The translations under genes were made by a program, and so were the position numbers. The notes under the pieces were generated by a model. The model worked only from the letters and a program-made list of their open reading frames with translations, did not search any database and had not been told where the DNA came from. From assembly GCA_004565275.1 (NCBI GenBank), contig SDOX01000002.1, positions 938,884 to 1,002,883 of the forward strand: a DNA stretch of 64,000 nucleotides. Reading direction: 5' to 3'. This document shows, in pieces, positions 54,679-64,000 of the stretch. How positions within the stretch are numbered: the stretch's first letter is position 1; each line of letters starts with the position of its first letter. This DNA comes from Nannochloropsis salina CCMP1776 (taxonomy: Eukaryota > Sar > Eustigmatophyceae > Eustigmatales > Monodopsidaceae).

Positions 54679-57600
54679 TTACACAGATATCGGGATCCCC
54701 TCCCAGAGTCGCACTGACGCGTCCCAGCTACCTGTCACGATAACGCCGTACTTGCTCACTTGCACGCAACTTATTCCGTCCGAATGCCCCATCCGCGACT
54801 GTAACAATGCTCCCGTTCGCGTGTCCCACTCCACAACCCTCTTATCCTCTCCAACAGAAACAAGCTTCCGGTGCACAAGTTTGCTGCCCCCACCATTCTT
54901 GCTCTTCCCGATCCCCGCTGCCATGGGCGACTCAAGCGCCAACCCCGTGACTGCCTCCGCGTGCCCCTCTAACGTCGCTGTGCACCGCCCTCCCCCCCCC
55001 CGCAGATCCCAAATTTTCACAGTGGAGTCCGTGGAACCACTGTATACCACAGGGGCGTCCTGCTCCTTCGAGACTTGCATGCAGGTCACCGCTCCCTTAT
55101 GCTCGGCAAGCTTTTGCACGCAGTTATGCACACGAAGGTCCCACACCCGCAGCGTCCTATCGTTCGAGGCTGTGACCGCCAAATCTCGGCCCCAAGCTTC
55201 GACCTGCCGAATCCAGGATTCGTGGCCCTTGAAGACCCGTATGCAGGACCCCCGGCCAGAGTCCCACAAGATCATCGTCCGGTCCTGCCCCGCGCTCAAG
55301 ATACGGTAGCCCTGACTTTGGTCCATGAATCGCAAGCTGTTGACCGTCCGCGTATGGCCTATAAGCGTGGCTGTATTCCTGCCCTGCGAGACGTTCCACA
55401 ACTTGACGGCTCGATCCATCGCCCCCGTTGCCAGGAGCTGCAAGTCCTCACATTTATCCAGACAAACAATCCCTTTCGCATGGCCCGTCAAAATGTGCCG
55501 CACGTCCTTGGCTGTCGTGAAACTTGACAAAAGCCGCGCCCCCGTGAAGGCCCCCGGATCTCCTCCCCCACCTCCTCCCAGCTTCCAGATCCGCAGCGTC
55601 GAATCCATTGACGCGGAGGCCACCAAGGGGTCGTTCGCGTGGTCCCTAAAAATCTTCACGCATGTCACAGGCCCCGTGTGCCCCGAGAAGCTCGTGATTC
55701 TACTCCGCTGTTGCAGGCTGTAGACGATCAAGAGCTTGTCTGCTCCTCCCGAGACCCCCACACTACCGGCTGCGTCAACGTCCACGGAGAGCACCGGACC
55801 TCGGTGCATCGAAGTCTCTGAAGGCGCTGCGCTTCCCATACCCATACCCAGCCCCATTCCCCCCATTAAATGGGAGATGGGACTTGTCGATCGGTGGGAC
55901 CGGGCACCGGAGGAAGAGGAGGAGACGGTGGAGGAAAATGAAGGGCTGGGAGAGGGTCCCCCAAGGTCGTTGAGAAGGGTGACATTTTTCCTTACGCTGT
56001 CGCCCATGCTATCACTGCTCCGACGACCGATTTCTGAGCCCACACCTTGAAACGAGACGCGGCGGGGTGGTACCATCGGTGCAATCCCCTCTGGACTCGT
56101 CCACGCGGGGGATGTGGAGGAGGAGGAGGAGGCAGCGGGGCGGGAGGCATCCGAGCCCACTGACTCTCCCCTATTGACCGGTTCTCGAGCAATAAACATT
56201 TGCTGTGGAGCCGGAGCCGGACTGATCCCCCATATTTTCTGAACCAGCCGCACGAGCGCTTGCTTACTCTCCATCCCAGCCTCGTGAACCTCGCAGATTC
56301 GACCAACAAAGGCCAGCGCCCGATGATCCGGCATCCCGACCCCGTGCATCTCCGCCAGGATCGACTTGACACGGAGGATAAATTTTCGGGGGTCCACCTC
56401 CGCGTCGTCTATCTCCGACCCCGGAGTCTCCTCCGCAGCTGCCTCGCCTTGTTCTAGGGCGCTTCCTTTCTCCTTTCCTCCTGCCTTGACATCGACTGTG
56501 CCCACGGAGGAAGGGTCGTCGGCTTCCGCCACGCTGGGGAGGTCCCGATTAGTGGTCTTGGCGCCCGGAGCTTTGGCCAGTTTGAATCCGTTGACGCTGT
56601 TCACGTTGGTACTGTCTCGTCTGGCCGCGGTCGGCCCCTTGCCCACGCCCAGCTGCTCCTCCAACACATGCATCCAGAGCTCCACACATTGATAGATCTG
56701 GTGATGCCGCAATCGACTGCTCAAAAATTCTTTGTGCTGCTGTTGCGCCCCTGCACCCCCTTCTCCCTGCCTCAGAGTGGCTGCCGCCCAGGCGTGGTTC
56801 CCTCCCCCAACCCCCTCCAACACCCTGTAGTACTTGCCCATCAATTGCAGGAGTGCGTGTGCGGTCGGAAAATCTCGGTCTACGACACAGGCGTCGCACA
56901 CCGCGCTTGCCAACTGCATCAGCGCTTCAAAGCCCGTCGAATGCACCCGGAAATGTCCCGAGGTTCCCCCCCCAATCAAATATTGATGCCGTTGGATCAT
57001 CCGCTTGCTCCGGGGCTGGCTGAGGATGGCCAGGAAACGTGTTCGCACCCCTCGGGCTCGAAAAGCAATTTCCACCTCTCGAAAAAGCTCCTTGGAGGGT
57101 TTTTCCGTCGAGAACGCCTCCGCCAAACATCGGTTCAGCTTCGCCATGTCCCCCGAGAGGACTCCCGTTTGCAGCCCCGCCCCGTCTTTCTCCAGGCTAT
57201 CGTCCTCCTTCCCAAGCCAGGACCCTTCCGTCGCTCTTCCTTCACGACTTCCCTCTCCGCCTTTGCTGCCCTGTTCCCTTCCCCAGGAGGGAGAAACATC
57301 ATCGAAGAACCCGAAGATCGTGTGGCCCCGTGTCATCACCCGCTGCAAGTCAAAATTCAGTCCAAAAGAGCGGGCCACGTCCCGTACCGTCACGTCCATC
57401 ATCCCCGCAGCTGCTTCCACGCTCCACCGACGGGCCTTCCGCCACGCCACCCCCGTGGCAGCATTTGTGGGCCCCTTTGCTTCGGCGGCCCCGCCTTGGT
57501 ATCCTGAACCCAGATCCACAGTCCGTGCTGGGACGACGGAGGAATCCATGCTGTCACCTTCGTCCACGCCAGTATGCCCGCCGGTGTGAGACGCGGCTGG

Positions 57601-60600
57601 GACGTTCCGCCCATAGGTCGCGCCCGTGAGATTCATCGTTTTTCGCATCAAGGCGTCCAGATCTGCCTCCCCAAAACTGCCCTCGAGGCTGGAACGGGTC
57701 GGCGGGCTCCCCACGGCAAGACCTGGGAGATTCAGGGGTCGACGGGCCTTCTTGGCTTTCGCGCGCTTTTCCTTGTGCCTGTTGCTTTCCGCAGACACGA
57801 CTGTAGACAAGCCCTCGGAGGCCGTATTCATGTTTGCCATTCTATCACTGGACATGATCTCGGAGTCCCCTCTGTCTCCCTTGCTCTCGCCTGGGTTTTC
57901 CAGCTCTCCCAGATTAAAGCGCACGCTTGTTCTCTGTCGACCTGATCCATCCCTCTCCTCCGACACGCCCTCCCACCCTTCCCCTTTCTGGTCTTGATCA
58001 CCATCGAAACGGAATTCCTGACGCCCGCCAGGAACGGCCTCTTCTCCTCTGGTAGTCGCCGGATCGCAATCCTCATCCACGCTCCCATCCGATTCCGATT
58101 CGTCCCCTTCCGTCTCTCCATATAGGGGAGGAGGAGGGATCTTCAGCATCAATTTGACCTCGCATTCCTCCCCGCCCCTCCCTGCGCTCGGCCTCTGCTC
58201 CCATGCCTCGCCATGGGTTTCCCGGTGGCCCGCTCCAGGCGTCTCCAGCCACTCGTTTCCGCTTTCTTCTTCCTCCATCAAAATCCGAAAGTCCGCCGGG
58301 CATTTCTTCAGGGACGGGAACGAGGTAGAGCCGGCCGGAGAGGAGGTCGTTTCACCTGGGAGAGGGGAAGGAGGGCGGGAGGTCGCGCGACTGAAGGCTT
58401 GGAAAAGCGTCCGCCGAAAGAGGTTGATGGAAGGGCCGTCCTGGTTCTCCAGGAAGGCCTGAAAGCTTTGCGTGTCCAACAAGCGGGAGAGAAAGGCGTG
58501 GTCTTCCGCGGGCGCGTACTCAGCCAAGAAACGCGCTCGGTTGAAGATAGGACTGTTGGGGTCGATGTAGAAGACGCAGTCATGATACCCGGATAAGAGA
58601 TAGGCCAAACATCGGAGGAACAGGCGCCGGAGCTCCTCCTCGGAAGCGGGAGAAATCTCGGAGGGGGCAGAGGTGGAGGTGATGGGCAGGTCATCCAAGG
58701 AGACCCTCGAAGAGGCACTGTCAAGCCGCGTGAGCATTGGATAGACCGTGCCTCGGAGACGACGGAGGAGGGGGTAAAGGACCGAAGGAGGGAAGGAGGG
58801 AGGGTTGAAGGGGCGAGGGGGAAGACGGACGGCCCCACTGTCGCAATCGACGCAGACCACATCCTTTAAAGAGTCCCGGGGCACGTCGGCCAGCCACTCC
58901 GTGTGCACGCCTAGGATGTAGTTGGTGGGGGTTTCCACCACCACGAGAAGCTCCCGTGGGAGGGGGACCAAGTAGGGATGCTGCCATTGGAGCGGGTAGA
59001 TGAGGGAGAGGAGGGATTCCGCCATGACGGGGAGGACGGAGAGGTCGTGACTGTGCAGCAAGACTTTGCTCTCGGTCAAGGCGGCCGCCACGAGGGCGAG
59101 GACGTTCCGCGCGGAGAAGGTGCGGAGGAAGGGGGAGAGAGGGTAGCAGAGGGAAGGGAGGGCACCGGGACCAGCCAGTCGGCAGGTGATGGGGCGCCCG
59201 AGGAAGTCAAATTGTACGCCTAGCGCCCCTGGAATGGGCAAAGGGACTTCGAGCGTGAGCTGAACGATGTGGGTCCGGAGCAGGTCGGTCAAGTGGGCAC
59301 CGGGAACGGAGGTGGGGTCGAGGGGATCCCCGAGCAGGGCGTCATAGGTGGGGGGAAGAAGACGGTCCATGTGGTCATAGGCATGGACGAGCCAGTTCAG
59401 GAGGGGCTGCACGACCGGCACGCGCGTGAGGAGACAGAAGCACACGGGCGCCCACACCGTGGTCCCTTGTTGTTTGGGGTCCTCCTGGCCGCTGGGCCGG
59501 TCGTGCGCCTGGCTCGTGTCGCCCGTGACGCCCAGGAGGCCGACGGAGGGGGAGAGCACGTTCTTGGACAGCTGCTCCCACCGCCGGTGGAAATGCAGGC
59601 AGACCCCGTAAGAGGATACACCGGAATGCTTGATCACGAAGGTGTAGGCAAGAGGGGCTGGCTTGGGTGGGCTGGGACCGTAGGCCAGAGCCATGCCGGC
59701 CGGAAAGCAGAAAAATTGAGGGCTGTCCGGGAGGGGCTGTCCGGCCTTGTCCTCCACGGGGTGTCGGAGCAATATCGCCCCATTGTGGAGACTGGGGAGC
59801 CCCGTAGCTTCGTCGAGGCGGGGCCCCATGATGCAAAAATAGTCGACCAGGCCCGTGGGCAGCTCCTCTTGGGCAAGCTCGGCCATGCTGCTGGGGGTAG
59901 GGAGGCGTCGGGGACTGGCCCCCTCCACAGGGTCGCCGTTCCCGCCCTCCGCGCCGGGGGCACTGGAGAGCAACCCGCCTCCCGCGGAGGAAAGCATGAC
60001 TTGCCGCTGCTGCTCGTCCTGTGATTGACTCTCCTGGGCGGACCGGGGCGTATCCAGGCCATAGGCTCCCGTGGTGGAGGACGGGGAGGGATAGGTGGCT
60101 GACACACCTTCTGCCCCTATTCCCTGTGTTCCTCCCATAGTTTCGGGCCCCGCAAATGCCACTGCACCTTCCCCACGTGGCGCGAAGGCAGGGTCCTTGA
60201 CTTGGTAGTACAATCGGAGCTTGATCGCGGCTTTGCTCACGACTCCCTTCCGGCTGGGTCTCGGCCTGCTCCTTCCCAACTCATCCTCCCGCGGCGTTTC
60301 CTGTTGGGGGAGCAATTGATACCACTGCTCAATTGCATGCCCTTCGGGCAACCTGTTCACAGGAATGTGCACGTCACCCACAACGGAGCACTGGGCGCTC
60401 CGTCCGTCGGGCCCCGCGGACCGTCGGTGCATGTAGCATGTCACCACCACCTCCTCCCTCGAGGACACGGGCCCAAAGACAAAATCCTCGTGCCACGCCA
60501 CCATGCCCGAGCTGAGGCTTGCATTGTTGTGGCTGCCCCGCCTGTCCTCTTCGGCATGCATCGACATGACCCCGGGCATGGTCCGCCGGGGGGCGTCTCT

Positions 60601-60855
60601 CCCAGCACGAATCGTCACATAAGGCCATCCGTATTCTGCCCTAGACATGACCCCACTGGACTCCGCCATGCCCGCAAAAAAGCTGCGTTGCTTCCGTTCC
60701 CTTGGTCTTTCTATCAGATCGGTGGCTTCAATCACACGCACTTCCAACACACCATTCGCATCAGCGGCGCCCTTGCTCGCCCGCAGACTGGACCCGATGC
60801 TTTCTTTAACGCCAGGGCCTGCACGGTGATCCCTCTCTTGCGACTGCTCTTCCAT
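54679..60855 (-). CDS. C2-DENN-WD40 protein, probable Rab GEF (SCD1-like)
   Basis: A 2058-residue single-exon protein starting at ATG 60855 (MEEQSQERDHRAG); the frame is open upstream with another ATG at 60891. A C2-like domain covers about residues 40-180 (GVLEVRVIEATDLIERP, GWPYVTIRAGRD, EEVVVTCYMHRR). The DENN module follows: uDENN about 335-430 (LVDYFCIMGPRLDE, CFPAGMALAYGP), cDENN about 540-665 (ARNVLALVAAALTESKVLLH, LLSLIYPLQWQHPYLVPLP) and dDENN about 735-805 (RCLAYLLSGYHDCVFYID). A long disordered middle separates it from about eight WD40 repeats at the C-terminus (about 1675-2058; IVCLDKCEDLQLLATGAMDR, TASNDRTLRVWDLR, GSWDASVRLWEG). DENN proteins are nucleotide exchange factors for Rabs; the DENN plus C-terminal WD40 layout is that of plant SCD1, which acts in clathrin-linked secretion and cytokinesis. 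The N-terminal C2 is an addition that may bind membrane lipids. Confidence 0.9.
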   Translation of the reverse strand: MEEQSQERDHRAGPGVKESIGSSLRASKGAADANGVLEVRVIEATDLIERPRERKQRSFFAGMAESSGVMSRAEYGWPYVTIRAGRDAPRRTMPGVMSMHAEEDRRGSHNNASLSSGMVAWHEDFVFGPVSSREEVVVTCYMHRRSAGPDGRSAQCSVVGDVHIPVNRLPEGHAIEQWYQLLPQQETPREDELGRSRPRPSRKGVVSKAAIKLRLYYQVKDPAFAPRGEGAVAFAGPETMGGTQGIGAEGVSATYPSPSSTTGAYGLDTPRSAQESQSQDEQQRQVMLSSAGGGLLSSAPGAEGGNGDPVEGASPRRLPTPSSMAELAQEELPTGLVDYFCIMGPRLDEATGLPSLHNGAILLRHPVEDKAGQPLPDSPQFFCFPAGMALAYGPSPPKPAPLAYTFVIKHSGVSSYGVCLHFHRRWEQLSKNVLSPSVGLLGVTGDTSQAHDRPSGQEDPKQQGTTVWAPVCFCLLTRVPVVQPLLNWLVHAYDHMDRLLPPTYDALLGDPLDPTSVPGAHLTDLLRTHIVQLTLEVPLPIPGALGVQFDFLGRPITCRLAGPGALPSLCYPLSPFLRTFSARNVLALVAAALTESKVLLHSHDLSVLPVMAESLLSLIYPLQWQHPYLVPLPRELLVVVETPTNYILGVHTEWLADVPRDSLKDVVCVDCDSGAVRLPPRPFNPPSFPPSVLYPLLRRLRGTVYPMLTRLDSASSRVSLDDLPITSTSAPSEISPASEEELRRLFLRCLAYLLSGYHDCVFYIDPNSPIFNRARFLAEYAPAEDHAFLSRLLDTQSFQAFLENQDGPSINLFRRTLFQAFSRATSRPPSPLPGETTSSPAGSTSFPSLKKCPADFRILMEEEESGNEWLETPGAGHRETHGEAWEQRPSAGRGGEECEVKLMLKIPPPPLYGETEGDESESDGSVDEDCDPATTRGEEAVPGGRQEFRFDGDQDQKGEGWEGVSEERDGSGRQRTSVRFNLGELENPGESKGDRGDSEIMSSDRMANMNTASEGLSTVVSAESNRHKEKRAKAKKARRPLNLPGLAVGSPPTRSSLEGSFGEADLDALMRKTMNLTGATYGRNVPAASHTGGHTGVDEGDSMDSSVVPARTVDLGSGYQGGAAEAKGPTNAATGVAWRKARRWSVEAAAGMMDVTVRDVARSFGLNFDLQRVMTRGHTIFGFFDDVSPSWGREQGSKGGEGSREGRATEGSWLGKEDDSLEKDGAGLQTGVLSGDMAKLNRCLAEAFSTEKPSKELFREVEIAFRARGVRTRFLAILSQPRSKRMIQRHQYLIGGGTSGHFRVHSTGFEALMQLASAVCDACVVDRDFPTAHALLQLMGKYYRVLEGVGGGNHAWAAATLRQGEGGAGAQQQHKEFLSSRLRHHQIYQCVELWMHVLEEQLGVGKGPTAARRDSTNVNSVNGFKLAKAPGAKTTNRDLPSVAEADDPSSVGTVDVKAGGKEKGSALEQGEAAAEETPGSEIDDAEVDPRKFILRVKSILAEMHGVGMPDHRALAFVGRICEVHEAGMESKQALVRLVQKIWGISPAPAPQQMFIAREPVNRGESVGSDASRPAASSSSSTSPAWTSPEGIAPMVPPRRVSFQGVGSEIGRRSSDSMGDSVRKNVTLLNDLGGPSPSPSFSSTVSSSSSGARSHRSTSPISHLMGGMGLGMGMGSAAPSETSMHRGPVLSVDVDAAGSVGVSGGADKLLIVYSLQQRSRITSFSGHTGPVTCVKIFRDHANDPLVASASMDSTLRIWKLGGGGGGDPGAFTGARLLSSFTTAKDVRHILTGHAKGIVCLDKCEDLQLLATGAMDRAVKLWNVSQGRNTATLIGHTRTVNSLRFMDQSQGYRILSAGQDRTMILWDSGRGSCIRVFKGHESWIRQVEAWGRDLAVTASNDRTLRVWDLRVHNCVQKLAEHKGAVTCMQVSKEQDAPVVYSGSTDSTVKIWDLRGGGGRCTATLEGHAEAVTGLALESPMAAGIGKSKNGGGSKLVHRKLVSVGEDKRVVEWDTRTGALLQSRMGHSDGISCVQVSKYGVIVTGSWDASVRLWEGIPISV

Positions 60856-61676
60856 CGTGTCGCCCCCTTTTGCCAAAATGGAATGGGCCATATATGAGAG
60901 AAATGGAAGGATGCAAGACAGGCGTCGAACGACGCAAATTGGGGCGGGTCCGAGGGAACAAGAATGAGGAGGGTTGGGATAATCGCATAGGGAAAGACAC
61001 GGAGTCACCGGAATTGGCCTTAGATTTCATTCACACAGCACACCATCACGCCCAGTTCTGTCTCAGTAGTCCATACGCTGGAAAGCGTGACTCATGGACG
61101 ATCCTTGTGCATGCTTTCGGGCTTTCCTTCCGCTTTAGGTGATCCGGTCATGGGGGAGGGCGATATGACAGTGAAACATGGATAAAACCCGAGGTGGTGT
61201 CTTCCAAGCCACAAAAAATTCCCTCCTTCCTCCACATTTATTGCCACGCTGCCGTTTCCCGCCCACCAAGACACCGAGATATACGTGACAAGAGGGACGA
61301 TGCGTGGTGGGCATGCCACTCGTTCGAAGCCCGGGATTTGTGGCAGTGGCTATTGCTTATACCACGATACGCGGTCTGTAGCAAAAGCAATAGCAGGTGC
61401 CTTGCTTCGTTGGGCAGTGAATGACACATTTTGTGTTCATGCCCCCATGACGAGGGCATAGAGGGATAGCACGTGGTTCATGTAGAATCATTGCCATGGA
61501 AATGGTGCTTTTGCGTGCTTGCATCTTTAGGGTTGGAAGTTAGGGGCCATAAAATGATCATGATCATGCAAAGAGCTGCGGTTCTTTCCGCACCTCTTGA
61601 TTATAGCTTCGCAACCGAGCCCAAGCACTTTTAACACAACCACATAATTACACAGACTACGACGTGTCGAGGCACT
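60856..61676. promoter_or_regulatory. divergent promoter region
   Basis: About 820 bases between the DENN gene start (-) and PP4C (+). A short palindromic spot, ATGATCATGATCAT, lies near 61555. No other feature recognised. Confidence 0.45.
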
Positions 61677-63281
61677 ATGGCGTCTACAAGTGATTTGGAC
61701 GACCAGATCGAACGGCTACGGTACGTGAGGAGGAGTCCCACCCACCAGCAGCTCGACGCGATCTACACCCTCTCATGCTTTTCCTCGGTTCGCCGCTCCT
61801 TCTAATTATTCACATTGAAGACGCTGCGAGTACTTGAAGGAACAGGAGGTAAAATTGCTGTGTCAGAAGGCACGGGAAATACTGGTGGACGAGTCCAATG
61901 TCCAGAGGGTGGACGCCCCTGTCACCATTTGTGGCGATATTCACGGGCAATTTTATGATCTGATGGAGGTAAGTGTCTAGCAGACACAAGAAAAGATGGA
62001 GGGAGACAATGCCTTCGAAATAAGCAGGTGAATGGCGCGTGGGATGTGGCCAGGTTGAAATTTCACTGGTGATGTGTGTGTACGTAATAGAGGGTCTAGA
62101 CCGTTTATCCTGCGCACGCCCACGAGATGCATACAATCTTCTCGTAACCCTGCCATATCCTTATGTTGCGTCCTTCTGTTGTTCCTTTCCCCCCTCCTGT
62201 CCCCCCTTACAATGCCTGGTAGCTGTTCAAAGTGGGCGGGGACTGCCCAGAGAGGAATTACCTCTTCCTTGGCGACTTCGTGGACCGAGGATACTACTCC
62301 GTCGAGACCTTCCTGCTCCTCCTTGCCTTGAAAGTGCGGTACCCGGAGCGGATCACCCTTATTCGGGGCAATCACGAGAGTCGGCAGATCACGCAGGTCT
62401 ACGGTTTTTACGACGAATGCCTGCGCAAGTACGGCAGTGTGAACGTGTGGCGCTATTGCACCGAGATTTTCGATTACTTGAGCCTCTCGGCTATCATCAA
62501 CGATAATATCTTCTGCGTGCACGGTGGTCTCAGCCCGTCAATCAACACCATCGACCAGGTGCGGGCGGAGGAAGGGAAGGGGGAAAGGGTATAGGGCAGA
62601 GGTTCACGGGCACGAGCTTTACTCTGCCTGTGTTTCAAGTGTGAAAGTACGACGGGACAACTCCCGCCTCACAATTGCCCTCTCGTCTCCCATTCCTTTC
62701 CATCGTTCGCTCAGATCCGCGTGATTGACCGGAAGCAGGAGGTTCCTCATGAAGGGGCTATGTGCGACCTTATGTGGTCAGATCCTGAGGATATCAGCGG
62801 GTGGGGTCTGAGCCCGCGCGGTGCGGGCTATCAGTTTGGGGGAGACGTGGTGGAGAAATTCAACCAAACGAACGATTTGCGTTTGATCGCGCGCGCCCAT
62901 CAATTGGTAGGTGGCTAAGACGTGACGACGTGAGCTGAGATCGGAGCGAACGTCGATCGCACCGACCTTCTACCTTGAAGAAGTGACGAGAGTCAGCATA
63001 AGCTTACCAACAAGGCAGGAGTTTTCCTCCCATTCTCTGGCTTCTTACCAAACGGGTTTCTTTTCTGTTATGGACAGGTCATGGAGGGGCACAAGGAAAT
63101 GTTCGACAACAAACTTGTCACCATCTGGTCCGCGCCAAATTACTGTTACCGGTGTGGAAATGTGGCAGCAATATTGGAATTTGACGAGCATTGTGTACAG
63201 TCTTTTAAAATCTTCGAGGCAGCTCCACAAGAAGTTCGTGGCATTCCGCAGAAAAATCCAGCGCCGGATTACTTCTTGTAG
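61677..63281 (+). CDS. PPP4C: protein phosphatase 4 catalytic subunit, five exons
   Basis: A PP2A-family Ser/Thr phosphatase with roles in DNA repair, centrosomes and splicing. Exons inferred: 61677-61720, 61821-61968, 62223-62558, 62715-62906 and 63078-63281; GT-AG ends and matching phase give 307 residues, exactly the human PP4C length. It starts [15 protein letters not shown], close to human PP4C. Metal and phosphate motifs are intact: [76 protein letters not shown] and [15 protein letters not shown]. It ends DYFL, the methylated carboxy-terminal Leu of the family. The wording [20 protein letters not shown] and PQEVRGIP favours PP4 over PP2A and PP6. Confidence 0.97.
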
Positions 63282-64000
63282 ACTCAGAGGAGATGGAAGG
63301 TGGGATAGGCAAGAGGCAAGAGTGGGGATGGAGGCACCATCAGCATGCTTGAAAAGCCAAAGCACGACGGTGGCGCGTGCTGATCGAGTATCATGTAAGA
63401 ATAGCTACGATGCATTGATATGAACAGACGTGTCGATGGACAGAACGTGTCTGAGAAGAGTTCAGGGGAGGAGGTACATGAGAGTCCTAAGAAAATTTGT
63501 GTGGTAATTCGAGGTCCGACGTACGGTTGGACACATAGAAAAAATGAATTAATTGGCTTGTATACTTGATTTAATCAATTATGTCGCTATTGTATATGGC
63601 TTGGGAAATTAAAGCTTCGAGTAGTGCGCGTTTCTCCTCATATCTCGTGCATGCTTGGTAGCCGAGGGGTGGATGCCTGCTGAGTGCGAGTCGTACAGTC
63701 TATAAAACTACGGGAAGACCCAACGATCAAACGCACGCGTCGTCGAAAAACTGCATCCTGGCGCTCACGCGTCCACTACCTTCAACGAACCTCAGGCCTC
63801 CTCCCAAAGAGTGGTCTGCTGGTTGCAAGAGGGCTACCCTCCGGGGGGTACCGAGACGCCCCTGCCGATGATTGCTTTCAGCGGGAAAACTCTTGGGGGG
63901 ATCGTCTCGCTCTTTTTTGCTTTCAAATGCAAGCGTGCCGATGCGCAACAGGCGGGTGAGATCATTGCATGTTGGTGTCCTTTTTTCGTTCATGCGACGC
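63282..64000. other. right edge, no gene recognised
   Basis: About 720 bases after PP4C. The first 400 bases should include its 3' UTR and an AT-rich patch (63540-63610). From 63690 to the edge, 80-90 codon frames are open on both strands (for example minus 63993-63727), with no recognisable content; a gene entering from outside the window cannot be excluded. Confidence 0.4.

Noticed and set aside
56668-57629. Several plus-strand frames of about 200-280 codons opposite the DENN gene
   Set aside because: Shadows in low-complexity disordered coding sequence; no conserved wording.
61310-61345. GTTCGAA-containing stretch that hinted at a tRNA T-arm
   Set aside because: No matching acceptor, D or anticodon arms could be folded around it.

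Overview
This 64 kb window is nuclear DNA of a eukaryotic alga, most likely a stramenopile of the Nannochloropsis/Microchloropsis type. That placement is an inference. It rests on compact GC-rich genes with few short GT-AG introns, on N-terminal signal peptides followed by an Ala-Phe-Val plastid cleavage motif (bipartite targeting to a red-derived plastid, seen in two genes), on a fungal-like Zn2Cys6 transcription factor, and on a giant type I polyketide synthase of the kind reported from eustigmatophytes. I saw no rRNA, tRNA, CRISPR array or intact mobile element.

Layout. 0-16 kb: USP39/Sad1-like splicing factor (+); membrane-anchored UDP-glycosyltransferase-like protein (-); plastid-targeted FIST plus IGPS-like fusion (+); GFA/CENP-V-like zinc protein with one in-frame TAG (+); secreted or plastid beta-propeller (-); CPBP intramembrane protease (+); SIRT4-like sirtuin in three exons (-). 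16-31 kb: Rab escort protein (-); family III CoA-transferase of the SUGCT type in five exons (+); a small Lys/Arg-rich protein (+); tubulin chaperone TBCE (-); SNAPC1-like snRNA transcription factor with a long polypurine-encoded tail (+); acetyl-CoA synthetase (-). 31-44 kb: chloroplast SRP receptor FtsY in six exons (+); TMEM184-like membrane protein (+); Zn2Cys6 transcription factor in four exons (-); dyskerin/Cbf5 (-); aldose 1-epimerase in four exons (+). 44-64 kb: a 3008-residue highly reducing PKS with a terminal thioester reductase (+); a C2-DENN-WD40 Rab-GEF-like protein (-); protein phosphatase 4 catalytic subunit in five exons (+).

Most genes are unrelated housekeeping genes in divergent or convergent pairs with gaps of 0.2-1 kb; there is no operon. 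The strongest candidate for unusual biology is the PKS. Its domain order KS-AT-DH-(degenerate MT/KR)-ER-KR-ACP-R predicts full beta-carbon reduction followed by reductive release of a long-chain aldehyde or alcohol, a plausible source of the long-chain diols or algaenan monomers known from these algae. Also notable are the plastid FIST/IGPS pseudoenzyme fusion, the SNAPC1 tail with about eight acidic-hydrophobic repeats in a 1.9 kb purine tract, and the GFA reading frame broken only by one TAG. Exon joins were worked out by eye from splice motifs, phase and family conservation.
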